Source of the DNA: Christensenellaceae bacterium Phil7
GTDB lineage: Bacteria; Bacillota; Clostridia; Christensenellales; CAG-138
DNA: 64,000 nucleotides
NCBI GenBank assembly: GCA_001940845.1
Contig: MSGV01000035.1
Location: 1-64,000 of the forward strand
Reading direction: 5' to 3'
Made by a program: the position numbers and the translations under genes. The notes beneath the pieces were generated by a model. It did no database searches. It saw only the letters and a list, made by a program, of their open reading frames with translations, and was not told the origin of the DNA. Positions 15,811 through 22,961 of this stretch are shown here, piece after piece (within the stretch, counting starts at the first letter, position 1; every line of letters begins with the position of its first letter).

Positions 15811-16347
15811 ATGACGGAAGTTGAAAAGATCATCAAGGAATGCAAAATCAAACCCGAGAAGAAATCAGAGAACGGCAAAACCGTGCTCACCGGAAGGATT
15901 AGGTTTGTTGAAACCAAGAACTATGACAGGATGGATATAGCGGAAATGAAGCCGCAGATCCTGGCTTACTTCCAGGCGGAGATCGATGCGCAAGAAGAGC
16001 GAGAAGCAAAGATAGCTGCCATTGAGGGGCTGCAAGAAATAAGAAAAGCCCGCGCAGAGATAGAAAATTATCACTGCAAATTTCAGGCATCGTTCGAGGG
16101 TGAGAACGCCGTAGGAGGTCTTTTTGTAGGGAAAAAGCCGCAATACGATCTTGACGCAATGGCACAGAAGTATCCAAGAGCAATGGCCTACCTCAAGGCA
16201 GAAGACAGATCACATTCAGCAAACTACAAATATTCAATAATAGGGGAAAAGGCAAAGGAACGCATAATAAATGAGCCTGATAATTATGAAACGATTATCG
16301 CTGAGATGGAAGCAGAAATCAAAAAGGCAACCAATTATTGGGATTAA
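15811..16347 (+). CDS. Unrecognised protein in cassette 3 (178 aa)
   Basis: Starts MTEVEKIIKECKIKPEKKSE. Basic N-terminus, a RIRFVETKNYDRMDIAEMK segment, a long Glu/Arg/Lys helix (about residues 60-90, probably coiled coil) and an acidic C-terminus. Family not recognised. It is the third gene under the same promoter-leader type, followed by a strong terminator. Context suggests a strongly expressed accessory protein, possibly anti-defence. Confidence 0.75.
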   Translation: MTEVEKIIKECKIKPEKKSENGKTVLTGRIRFVETKNYDRMDIAEMKPQILAYFQAEIDAQEEREAKIAAIEGLQEIRKARAEIENYHCKFQASFEGENAVGGLFVGKKPQYDLDAMAQKYPRAMAYLKAEDRSHSANYKYSIIGEKAKERIINEPDNYETIIAEMEAEIKKATNYWD

Positions 16348-16353
16348 AGCGAA

Positions 16354-16381
16354 GGAGCCCTGAATGGGCTCCAATTTTTTT
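16354..16381 (+). terminator. Terminator of cassette 3
   Basis: GGAGCCC (16354-16360), 5-base loop, GGGCTCC (16366-16372), AA and a T7 run on the plus strand. Confidence 0.9.
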
Positions 16382-16387
16382 ATCCGT

Positions 16388-16423
16388 AAAAAACTTAAAG
16401 GCAGCCTTGCGACTGCCTTTAAG
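16388..16423 (-). terminator. Terminator of the solitary-repeat RNA
   Basis: CTTAAAGGCAG (16394-16404 on the plus strand) and CTGCCTTTAAG (16413-16423) form a perfect 11-bp stem. The T6 run is only on the minus-strand side (16388-16393), so the terminator serves the leftward RNA. Confidence 0.9.
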
Positions 16424-16471
16424 TTGCTTTAGTAAGACTGCATAGCATTTTACTTTAGCATTTTCTTTTTC

Positions 16472-16500
16472 GTTTCAATCCACGCACCTTTCGGTGCGAT
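16472..16500 (-). CRISPR. Solitary type I-C-like CRISPR repeat
   Basis: On the minus strand: ATCGCACC-GAAA-GGTGCG then TGGATTGAAAC. The stem CGCACC/GGTGCG and the 3' segment GTGGATTGAAAC are the hallmarks of type I-C repeats. The loop is shortened to a GNRA-type tetraloop, giving 29 instead of 32 bases. No second repeat, leader or cas gene is present, so this is not an array. Spacing and sequence conservation in the Cas5-binding part argue for selection. Confidence 0.8.
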
Positions 16501-16527
16501 GTCCTCGATATTTTCTTGGACATCTAT

Positions 16528-16555
16528 AGTATAACATGGATTCTTGATTTGTCAA
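16528..16555 (-). promoter_or_regulatory. Promoter of the solitary-repeat RNA
   Basis: Minus strand TTGACA (16550-16555), 16-base spacer, TATACT (16528-16533). Expected start about 16521. Confidence 0.82.
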
Positions 16556-16573
16556 CAGTGTTTTAAATATATT

Positions 16574-16615
16574 TTAAAAGGAAAGACCCGGAGAATTGCG
16601 AACTCCGGGTGTCTT
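16574..16615 (-). terminator. Terminator after the lysis genes and second small RNA
   Basis: CCCGGAG (16587-16593) pairs with CTCCGGG (16603-16609), extended by AAGA/TCTT with a small bulge; on the minus strand it is followed by a T-rich stretch. It also marks the end of the late operon. Confidence 0.8.
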
Positions 16616-16657
16616 AAGCCTCCATCAGCAAGGCTAACAAAGGCTTAACGTCAAGAC
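16576..16657 (-). ncRNA. Second stand-alone small RNA, partly complementary to the cassette leaders
   Basis: A promoter at 16664-16692 predicts a start near 16657. The RNA (about 80 nt) begins GUCUUGAC. A TTAAGCC/GGCTTAA stem follows, then the CCCGGAG/CTCCGGG terminator. GUCUUGAC is complementary to GUCAAGAC, the last leader bases before the start codon in all three cassettes, and CCUUU a few bases later matches their AAAGG SD. It has no usable ORF. An antisense regulator of the cassettes is one reading; another is a decoy or structured RNA of unknown target. Confidence 0.65.
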
Positions 16658-16663
16658 AATGGT

Positions 16664-16692
16664 ATTATAATCGCATCATCCAGTTTTGTCAA
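16664..16692 (-). promoter_or_regulatory. Perfect consensus promoter of the second small RNA
   Basis: Minus strand TTGACA (16687-16692), exactly 17 bases, TATAAT (16664-16669). It starts 5 bases downstream of the last lysis gene. Confidence 0.88.
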
Positions 16693-16696
16693 GCTT

Positions 16697-16897
16697 TTAT
16701 CCGTCAACTTCTGGGAGCCCCGCTATGCTTGTAAGCAGCGACAGCAATCCCGCAAGCAGGGATGCACTACCAACCACCAGCCAGTCAACATCACTTATCA
16801 CAGCTGTAGTGCCGATGGTTGCAATTGCGGTCTGCGCCACGGTCTTTATTGCGCGGATAGCAGCCGCCTTAAACCAGTTCTTTGTAAAAATCCTCAT
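16697..16897 (-). CDS. Holin (phi LC3-like)
   Basis: 66 residues from the ATG at 16897, with GGAGG 8 bases upstream. A basic amphipathic start (MRIFTKNWFKAAAIRAIKT) leads into hydrophobic segments and a short acidic end, in the pattern of small Gram-positive phage holins. It would permeabilise the membrane to release the endolysin. Part of the lysis cassette with the two upstream genes. Confidence 0.7.
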   Translation of the reverse strand: MRIFTKNWFKAAAIRAIKTVAQTAIATIGTTAVISDVDWLVVGSASLLAGLLSLLTSIAGLPEVDG

Positions 16898-16901
16898 AAT
16901 A

Positions 16902-17129
16902 TTAACCTCCATGCGTTTTGTGTTCCAGTTCATCAATTCGATGTGAGTTTGACTTTGCCCGATCCTCGACTTGATACATACGCTCTATCAGATTGTTATG
17001 CTTATTAACCCTGTCCTCTAGGCTTTTAAGCCTAAAGTCCACGAGCTTATTGCTGGCTATAATTCCAAGCAGCGATCCGATCAGCGTCCCGGCAAGGGAC
17101 AAGATAGCAACAATTACGTTATCAGGCAT
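16902..17129 (-). CDS. XhlA-like membrane protein of the lysis cassette
   Basis: 75 residues from the ATG at 17129 (AAAGG with 9-base spacing). One N-terminal membrane segment (VAILSLAGTLIGSLLGIIAS) and a charged coiled-coil tail (LEDRVNKHNNLIERMYQVED). This resembles XhlA/haemolysin-type holin partners, here with reversed topology order, so it could also be a holin regulator. It overlaps the endolysin gene by 8 bases. Confidence 0.65.
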   Translation of the reverse strand: MPDNVIVAILSLAGTLIGSLLGIIASNKLVDFRLKSLEDRVNKHNNLIERMYQVEDRAKSNSHRIDELEHKTHGG

Positions 17130-18000
17130 CGGCATCAACCTTTTCCACGACCACCCTTACCCCGTGTGCTGTCAGGACGATAGGCAGGGAGTATTCGGGC
17201 TCCGGCGCGGGCTCTGTGCTTGCCGGTGCATGAGCTGCTATCAGCTTGTCAAACGCTGCCTGTGAGTTTTTGCCCCACTTGCCATCCTCTTCCAGCAGGT
17301 TGCCGTTTGCATCGGTATATCCCGCTGCATTTAGCGCGATCTGCATCGCCTTATAATCATCGCCCTTGCTCATCGGGCTTGTCAGTGCAAATTTAGTCAT
17401 ATCCTTTGTATCCTCCCTGTAATCAAACTTTTTGGTCATTAATCCTCTATGTGTCCATGGCCTGTCCTCAAACCGTGTTATCATCACACCATATCTCAGA
17501 CTGCGAGCCTCAACCACCAGCGGCTCACCGTCCCTGTCAAAGCCGCAAATCCAACCAACATGTGTCATCTTGCCTGTGCTCTTGCTCCGCATAAACAGTG
17601 CCTCGCCGATCTCATACGGCAGCAGCCCCATGTCATCTATACTGCCCTTGTCCGTACACCATGTAACGTAGTTGTAATTTGCGTTGATATCGGTCTTATC
17701 TCCGCACTCGTAGGTCAGCCAGGCATCCAGCAAGCCTTGACAATCGGTGGCATACTCATTTGCTCGCCAGTCTGCGGTGCAGTAATCGTAGGTCTCCCGC
17801 GTCCAGCTGGCTGTATGGCTGTAGTGGTTGTCCCAATAGCTGTTAATCACGGCTCTGGTGGTCGGCACTCTGACGCTGCCAAACAGATAGTGCCACGGCT
17901 CGCTCCCGCAGAGCTCCGCTGCCAGCGGCAGATCAGCTCCCTCGGGCACAGCCTTGACGTGCGTCAAAGCCCATCTGATAAAATCAATTACTTTATACAT
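17122..18000 (-). CDS. Endolysin (NlpC/P60-like peptidase plus peptidoglycan-binding domain)
   Basis: 292 residues. The N-terminal domain has a likely catalytic Cys in DCQGLLDAW (about residue 87) and a His in THVGWICGF (about 147), the NlpC/P60 layout. After about residue 205 there is a PG_binding_1-type repeat (MSKGDDYKAMQIALNAAGYT, then DGKWGKNSQAAF). It should cleave peptide stems of peptidoglycan during lysis. No signal peptide, so export depends on the holin. Confidence 0.82.
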   Translation of the reverse strand: MYKVIDFIRWALTHVKAVPEGADLPLAAELCGSEPWHYLFGSVRVPTTRAVINSYWDNHYSHTASWTRETYDYCTADWRANEYATDCQGLLDAWLTYECGDKTDINANYNYVTWCTDKGSIDDMGLLPYEIGEALFMRSKSTGKMTHVGWICGFDRDGEPLVVEARSLRYGVMITRFEDRPWTHRGLMTKKFDYREDTKDMTKFALTSPMSKGDDYKAMQIALNAAGYTDANGNLLEEDGKWGKNSQAAFDKLIAAHAPASTEPAPEPEYSLPIVLTAHGVRVVVEKVDADA

Positions 18001-18409
18001 CGGTTGCCTCCTCGAAATAGCTCCCGGTCAGCTCGTGCGGCAGGTATTGCAGCACACCCGCCCTTATGCACTTATAGATTTTGCCGTCCTCGGTGTCCAG
18101 ATAGTAGTTGTCCAACATATACTCCATGCCTCTTACAGCGGTTATAGGATGATCGATTGTACCGACGTCCAGAGATATAGCAATCCAGATAGAGGGGATA
18201 AGGTTAGGCGGGTAGATGGCTTGAGATGTGTGTGCCTGTGCGCACTTGTATACCACACCGCTGTATTCCACTCGCTTGTCCACAGCATAATCAACCTCCG
18301 GCTTCCACTTTTCCACAAAATCGGAAAATTGGATGATGTCATCATCCGTCATTGCGTCAGTCTGTTTTTCCAGCAGCTTCCTTAGCTGCATTGCCTGTTC
18401 TCGCTTCAT
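17993..18409 (-). CDS. Tail-associated protein with carbohydrate-binding-like repeats
   Basis: 138 residues. Two copies of a short motif (VEYSGVVYKCAQAH and EDGKIYKCIRAG) resemble the Tyr-Lys-Cys core of ChiC-type carbohydrate-binding modules found in XkdW-like phage proteins. It lies between fibre genes and the endolysin and overlaps the latter by 8 bases. A role in surface binding of the tail tip is likely but unproven. Confidence 0.6.
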   Translation of the reverse strand: MKREQAMQLRKLLEKQTDAMTDDDIIQFSDFVEKWKPEVDYAVDKRVEYSGVVYKCAQAHTSQAIYPPNLIPSIWIAISLDVGTIDHPITAVRGMEYMLDNYYLDTEDGKIYKCIRAGVLQYLPHELTGSYFEEATDV

Positions 18410-18661
18410 TTACTCGCCCTCCATAATTATTCTAAGCGCTTCTTCTGCCGACAGCTCGGGTTGCGGCACGTTCGCAAACTCTGCTTCCCACTCCGCGATT
18501 TCCTCCGGTGTCATGTCGCGGTACACACCATCGATATAGATTCTCGGTGCTCCCGTGCCTCCGGGAGGGATGACTATATCTTCGGGCGGTGTAACTTCCT
18601 CGGGTGGCGTTATCTCTTCGTTTGGATTCAGTTCTGTTTCTTCTAATTTTAAGTTTTTCAT
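18410..18661 (-). CDS. Proline/glutamate-rich tail region protein
   Basis: 83 residues, very acidic, with repeats EEITPPEEVTPPEDIVIPP in the first half and a YIDGVYRDMTPEEIAEWEAE segment like those at the ends of XkdX/fibre-region proteins. Directly abuts the next gene. Structural accessory of unknown role. Confidence 0.6.
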   Translation of the reverse strand: MKNLKLEETELNPNEEITPPEEVTPPEDIVIPPGGTGAPRIYIDGVYRDMTPEEIAEWEAEFANVPQPELSAEEALRIIMEGE

Positions 18662-18679
18662 ACTATCATCTCCTAAAAG

Positions 18680-19831
18680 TTAATAAATTCCGTATAATCT
18701 AAACCATGAACCAACAGGTATTGGATTACTACTAAGACAATTTACAGTCAAACCAGGAGTAATATTATTTTCTGTAACAATATTCTGCATAAGAAAGCTC
18801 CGACTGAATTCATCATAAAAAGAGAACCTGAAAAACTTGGTCATTCGGGCATCTTCCGGAGCGAGTATGTGGAAAGAAGCTTTCAAGGAATCGTGTTCGC
18901 TAGATATAATTGTATCAGTTAGCAAAACAAACTCATCAGCAGCGTTGCTTATACTGTTGCTAACGGACAATCTTGCTGACACATGAGCTCCGGAAGATGT
19001 TTCCGAGGCTGGGATAAAAGAAGCGAAGACAAGGAATCTATATCGTAACAGGAGCTGTCTTGTTTTAAGATTTTGATTTAATGGTCTTAGCCGTATCTCT
19101 TGCACGGGGTCCTTAAGCGTTATCTCATATAGTAGTATAGGGCTCTCGTATAAGTTGACACTTTTCTTTGAATCAACATAATAGACTCCGCCCACCGGAT
19201 AATTGTCTAATCGATTATTGTCAAACTCCAAAGGACGAAGTCTTTCAAACACATCTGCGATAACCCTATCAGTGTTTACCACTGGAACATTCAAATACTT
19301 CTGTGGGATTTTAACCGTCTGTTTCTTTGTCGTTGTGATTTTGAGCGTATGGGACGGGCTGCTGTCAATGATTGCGATTATCCAATCGGCACAGTTGTTA
19401 TCCATGTCACCCATCAATAAAAATGGCTCCCCCGTGTCTGTTCCCTCGCCAATGATACCCGTATTCCCCAACATAAAAAAACCGTCACTGCCGTTAATTC
19501 GCATGTTGGTATACTCTATCCCATCGAAAACAACATTAAACTTTGCCGTTATGAATTCACTTTCGTTGTCAAAAGGCCTACCCATAGCAGACAAATCTAT
19601 TTGTGTAAAGTAAGCGGTTAATTCGCCGTTGGTCTTTAATTCAAACTCATCCAGCGTGCCATCGAAGATCGTGTATTCCTTTGTCTCTTCGTACCCGCCT
19701 ATACGGTTCTTAACGTAGTGGGGGCTGTTCGGATCGTTTTCTTTCCAGTCAGGCGTTTCGGCTTTTAGGCTAAGCAGCTTCTTCAGACTGCGCAATTGCA
19801 GCCTGATATCATCTAGTGTTATGCGTTTCAT
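18680..19831 (-). CDS. Putative tail fibre / receptor-binding protein
   Basis: 383 residues, beta-rich, starting MKRITLDDIRLQLRSLKKLL (helical trimerisation-like start). It contains the segment ETPDWKENDPNSPHYVKNRI, a phrase used in fibre proteins to link domains and similar to one in the large fibre gene at 20891. No enzymatic motif seen. It overlaps the upstream gene by ATGA. Position after the tail hub supports a host-recognition role. Confidence 0.55.
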   Translation of the reverse strand: MKRITLDDIRLQLRSLKKLLSLKAETPDWKENDPNSPHYVKNRIGGYEETKEYTIFDGTLDEFELKTNGELTAYFTQIDLSAMGRPFDNESEFITAKFNVVFDGIEYTNMRINGSDGFFMLGNTGIIGEGTDTGEPFLLMGDMDNNCADWIIAIIDSSPSHTLKITTTKKQTVKIPQKYLNVPVVNTDRVIADVFERLRPLEFDNNRLDNYPVGGVYYVDSKKSVNLYESPILLYEITLKDPVQEIRLRPLNQNLKTRQLLLRYRFLVFASFIPASETSSGAHVSARLSVSNSISNAADEFVLLTDTIISSEHDSLKASFHILAPEDARMTKFFRFSFYDEFSRSFLMQNIVTENNITPGLTVNCLSSNPIPVGSWFRLYGIY

Positions 19832-20280
19832 TCATCCACTCCTGCATCGACCGGAATAGTGACATCGTTGTAATTACTATAAACATAAACATAACTCGAA
19901 TGAAAATCTGCTTCTCCTACGTTATAAAAAGTTGCATAGTTTTCCGTCAACAAAACCACACCACCAAAATAAAGCTCTGCAAATTGCTCAACTGTCAAAT
20001 CCTCGATGTTGTATATCTGGCTTTCATCGATTGGCAAGCCGGCAACGGAGGAGCTTGCCAGAGGCTGTACACCTTTTGTTTTCTCAGATGCCGTGTTGAG
20101 AGCACTAAATTCCGGTTGGTCAGGCATCTTAATTATAGACACCCTCGCGCCGCCGCCCTTAAAGTTGGACGCTGGAAGCCTGACCATTTTACCCGCAGAT
20201 TCCATGATTATATGGTCTGTTTCCTCTGCGGCTTCTTTTACTGCAACATTTGTTATGTCCCTAAAATTGATATCGTCCAT
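19828..20280 (-). CDS. Fibre-region hypothetical protein (150 aa)
   Basis: Starts MDDINFRDITNVAVKEAAEE, then a beta-rich body. The opening looks like a fibre attachment segment; the rest is not recognised. Coupled by ATGA to the receptor-binding candidate downstream. Confidence 0.5.
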   Translation of the reverse strand: MDDINFRDITNVAVKEAAEETDHIIMESAGKMVRLPASNFKGGGARVSIIKMPDQPEFSALNTASEKTKGVQPLASSSVAGLPIDESQIYNIEDLTVEQFAELYFGGVVLLTENYATFYNVGEADFHSSYVYVYSNYNDVTIPVDAGVDE

Positions 20281-20292
20281 ACATATGTCCTC

Positions 20293-20850
20293 CTACCATA
20301 AAATTATGTTTTTATTTTCATCGGTCAGTATAGCCCCATCCGATGTAACCGCCAGAAGCATGTCCTCATCAATCAACAGTTGCAGCATATCCTCCAGGGT
20401 GGATTCATCTCCCGACATATCGCCCGATGAGATATATTTATCGACTGCATCACGCACATACTGATCGAGAGCAGGATAGCTTGGGTCTGGCATAGCTCCA
20501 TTATCCAGGAACTGCCGTATTATGTTTATACGGAGGGTCACTGCGGTTAGCAATCCTCCATCCCCGGAGTACACGCGCACTTGTCCCGCCGTCACGCCTG
20601 ATTTGTGTTTATAACAAGCAGGATTAAGCATCACGCTCGCAGTTAACTTGTCCTCGGATATTGCAAGCTCCTGCGTCGAGCCGTTAGTGTAAACCAACAG
20701 TATTAGACCAGCCTCCGTTAAAAGCTGCGGTACTCCATCGTTATATAGCTGCACTATAAGCCGATTTGCCGTATCGCCGTCTACCACGGTGATCTGCTGC
20801 CACGTCGGCTTGTGCAGGTCGAGTGTTATTTTGTGGGTTGCTGTAATCAT
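20293..20850 (-). CDS. BppU-like baseplate upper protein, short paralog
   Basis: 185 residues. The first about 120 residues closely match the start of the next upstream gene (shared phrases: LDLHKPTWQQI, VVDGDTANRL, VYSGDGGLLTA). This N-terminal domain resembles BppU/baseplate anchoring domains. The C-terminus is short, so it may bind the baseplate without carrying a long shaft. Product of a tandem duplication. Confidence 0.65.
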   Translation of the reverse strand: MITATHKITLDLHKPTWQQITVVDGDTANRLIVQLYNDGVPQLLTEAGLILLVYTNGSTQELAISEDKLTASVMLNPACYKHKSGVTAGQVRVYSGDGGLLTAVTLRINIIRQFLDNGAMPDPSYPALDQYVRDAVDKYISSGDMSGDESTLEDMLQLLIDEDMLLAVTSDGAILTDENKNIILW

Positions 20851-20890
20851 CGATTATGCCTCCGTATGTCTAACAGATGTGATCGTAACA

Positions 20891-22945
20891 TTATCCACCT
20901 ATCTCCTTATCGATTGATACGATCAGATTCTCGCCTGTGCCCGTCAGCGAGAGGCGGCAATGGGTGAAGTTGCGGTACTCGGGCGTGTACAGTGCTGATG
21001 TGTCAGTCGGTGTAAACCTATAATAGCCATCGCCCAGCTTGGTAACGATCCAATCCTCGGAGGACATTGCTCCTCCTGCGATCTTACCACCCGTTAACAA
21101 TACCTTCCTGCCATCACCATTGACCGCAAAAGTCCATAGGCGTACGTGGCTGTTCTCGTCCCATTCTGCGCCTTTGACATAGATAGTGGGCACTCTTTCA
21201 GATCCACTTTCCTGCTGCATGGAAATCGGGATGAATCCGGTCAGCACCCTTGCGGCATCGACAGCTTCATAGTCCGTGCCGTTATCGGATAAATAATAAC
21301 CGTCCTTGTAGCCCTTGCCGTCGCCGTATATCTCCGTGCTGTTATAACACTCCGCTTGTGTCAATACTCCGGGATTTGCTGCCAAGGCATCAAGCACCGC
21401 GCTTATAATTTCATCCTTGTATTGTGCAAGTAGCTCTCTCACAAAGTCTTCGGTTGCAAGCTTTTTACTTCCTTCATCTCGGTTTTTGCCGCTTTCGCTG
21501 CCGACATATATATCGCCCTGATACCAAGCTGTACCATCCCACTCCAAAGTGTGAGCGTTGGAGCGGGTAATTTTACCGTTCGTATTATCCTGCCATCCAT
21601 TGCCGACTATATGCGCATATCTCCCGCGCTCATCTTTGCTGCCCTCGGTGTCTTGTATGTTGTATTCGCCCTGAGAGTGCTGGCATCTGCTGTTACTATA
21701 CGTCTCATAGCCCTCGGAATGGGAAAATTTTCCGTCAGCTCTGGAATAGTTTTCTGCGTGGCTGGCAACTCCTAAAGCACACGAGTCCTGTCCCTCTGCG
21801 TGGCTGTAATTGCCTGCCGCAAACGTATTTGCTCCCTCTGCGTGACCGTCATTACCATACGCCAATGACGAAGCACCTTCTGCATGACTGCAACTGCCGT
21901 ATGCCATAGTGCTTGAGCCCTCTGCGTGGCTGGCATAGCCCGGAGCACTATTCTTTTTAACATCGTTAAACACCTCTCCATATGGTGCGGATACTTTGGT
22001 TATCGTGTTATTTCCAGCCCCGAGAACGCGATCCAAACGGACATCCCTCCGAGTAGCAATCTCTCCGGCTGTTCGTCTGCCAGCGAGCACAGGCAGATAC
22101 TTTTCATCTATTTTTGTAATAGCAGGTACAACATGGGTAATTTTTATGCTATGGGTAGGATCGTCTGTGATAGGTATCGATATTCTCAGATTGCCCGAGG
22201 GGGATTCAATGCTAAATGGCTCTTCGCCGTCTGCAAAAAAATCTCCAAGTACTATGCCCAGATTGCCGATATGTTCTATGCCCGTCTCTCTCACGGGTAA
22301 ATTCTCGTATACTTTGCCATCCCATATGACCGTATAACATTCTGTTTTATCAAACGTGAATGAGATTTCCAAATTAGCTTGGAGATATCGGTTAGACGGA
22401 CTAGGAGTAAATGCGAGATCGGCTTCATCGACCAGAACTTCCTCTTTCACTCCATCCTCATAACAAATCCTGTTTTCGATGTAGTTCTTGGCATTTTTAT
22501 TATTTTGATCCCAATCCGGGATATTTGCCAGCTCGTCCACCTTATCTGCAATAAATGCCTCAAGCGATGGATATGCAAGATCGGGCATCACGCCTTTGCC
22601 ATCAAAACTGCGCTCAACATTTATACGCAGCCTTATTGCAGTCAGCAGCCCCCCATCACCGGAGTACACACCTATCTGCGCTTCTGTGGCTCCGGTTTCG
22701 CCCTTGTAGCAATCCGGGTTAAGCATAACGCTTGCAGATAGCCCGTCGTCAGACACCGCCAATTCTTGCATTGCGCCGTTGTTGTACGTCATAAGCACCA
22801 TATTCGCATCGGTCAGCAATTGCGGGATACCGTTGTTATACATCCACACCACCAACTTGTTTGCCGTATCGCCGTCTACGACGCTTATTTGCTGCCACGT
22901 CGGTCTGTGTAAATCCAGCGCTATTTCATGAGTTGCTATAATCAT
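20891..22945 (-). CDS. Long baseplate/fibre protein with HAEG repeats
   Basis: 684 residues from the ATG at 22945. N-terminal BppU-like domain (about 1-130), a linker with IPDWDQNNKNAKNYIENRI, then about eight short repeats of the type SHAEGxxSxAxGxx (about residues 370-450), as in trimeric adhesin head domains. A C-terminal beta domain follows. The repeats likely form a trimeric beta-roll shaft. It should mediate adsorption to the host surface. Confidence 0.75.
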   Translation of the reverse strand: MIIATHEIALDLHRPTWQQISVVDGDTANKLVVWMYNNGIPQLLTDANMVLMTYNNGAMQELAVSDDGLSASVMLNPDCYKGETGATEAQIGVYSGDGGLLTAIRLRINVERSFDGKGVMPDLAYPSLEAFIADKVDELANIPDWDQNNKNAKNYIENRICYEDGVKEEVLVDEADLAFTPSPSNRYLQANLEISFTFDKTECYTVIWDGKVYENLPVRETGIEHIGNLGIVLGDFFADGEEPFSIESPSGNLRISIPITDDPTHSIKITHVVPAITKIDEKYLPVLAGRRTAGEIATRRDVRLDRVLGAGNNTITKVSAPYGEVFNDVKKNSAPGYASHAEGSSTMAYGSCSHAEGASSLAYGNDGHAEGANTFAAGNYSHAEGQDSCALGVASHAENYSRADGKFSHSEGYETYSNSRCQHSQGEYNIQDTEGSKDERGRYAHIVGNGWQDNTNGKITRSNAHTLEWDGTAWYQGDIYVGSESGKNRDEGSKKLATEDFVRELLAQYKDEIISAVLDALAANPGVLTQAECYNSTEIYGDGKGYKDGYYLSDNGTDYEAVDAARVLTGFIPISMQQESGSERVPTIYVKGAEWDENSHVRLWTFAVNGDGRKVLLTGGKIAGGAMSSEDWIVTKLGDGYYRFTPTDTSALYTPEYRNFTHCRLSLTGTGENLIVSIDKEIGG

Positions 22946-22961
22946 TGCTTTAACCCCAATT

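Larger units (their letters stand above)
16388..16521 (-). ncRNA. Small RNA gene with a solitary CRISPR repeat (candidate RNA anti-CRISPR)
   Basis: A complete small transcription unit on the minus strand. A promoter (16528-16555) gives an expected start near 16521. The 5' end forms a 7-bp hairpin, GATGTCC/GGACATC (16518-16524 with 16498-16504). This runs straight into a type I-C-like CRISPR repeat (16472-16500), then about 48 A-rich bases, then an 11-bp terminator (16394-16423) with a T6 run. Predicted length about 134 nt, with no ORF. Phage-borne single repeats with their own promoter are known to act as RNA anti-CRISPRs that capture Cas proteins. This assignment is inference from that precedent. 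Confidence 0.78.

Noticed and set aside
16472..16500. A normal CRISPR array
   Set aside because: Only one repeat exists; the following 34-50 bases lead to a terminator rather than to a second repeat, and no cas genes are in the window.
16642..16661. Fourth copy of the cassette leader (AAAGG ... GTCAAGACAATG on the plus strand)
   Set aside because: Only the last dozen bases resemble the leader, no plus-strand promoter precedes it and the ATG is followed by a stop after two codons. The minus-strand promoter there is much stronger.
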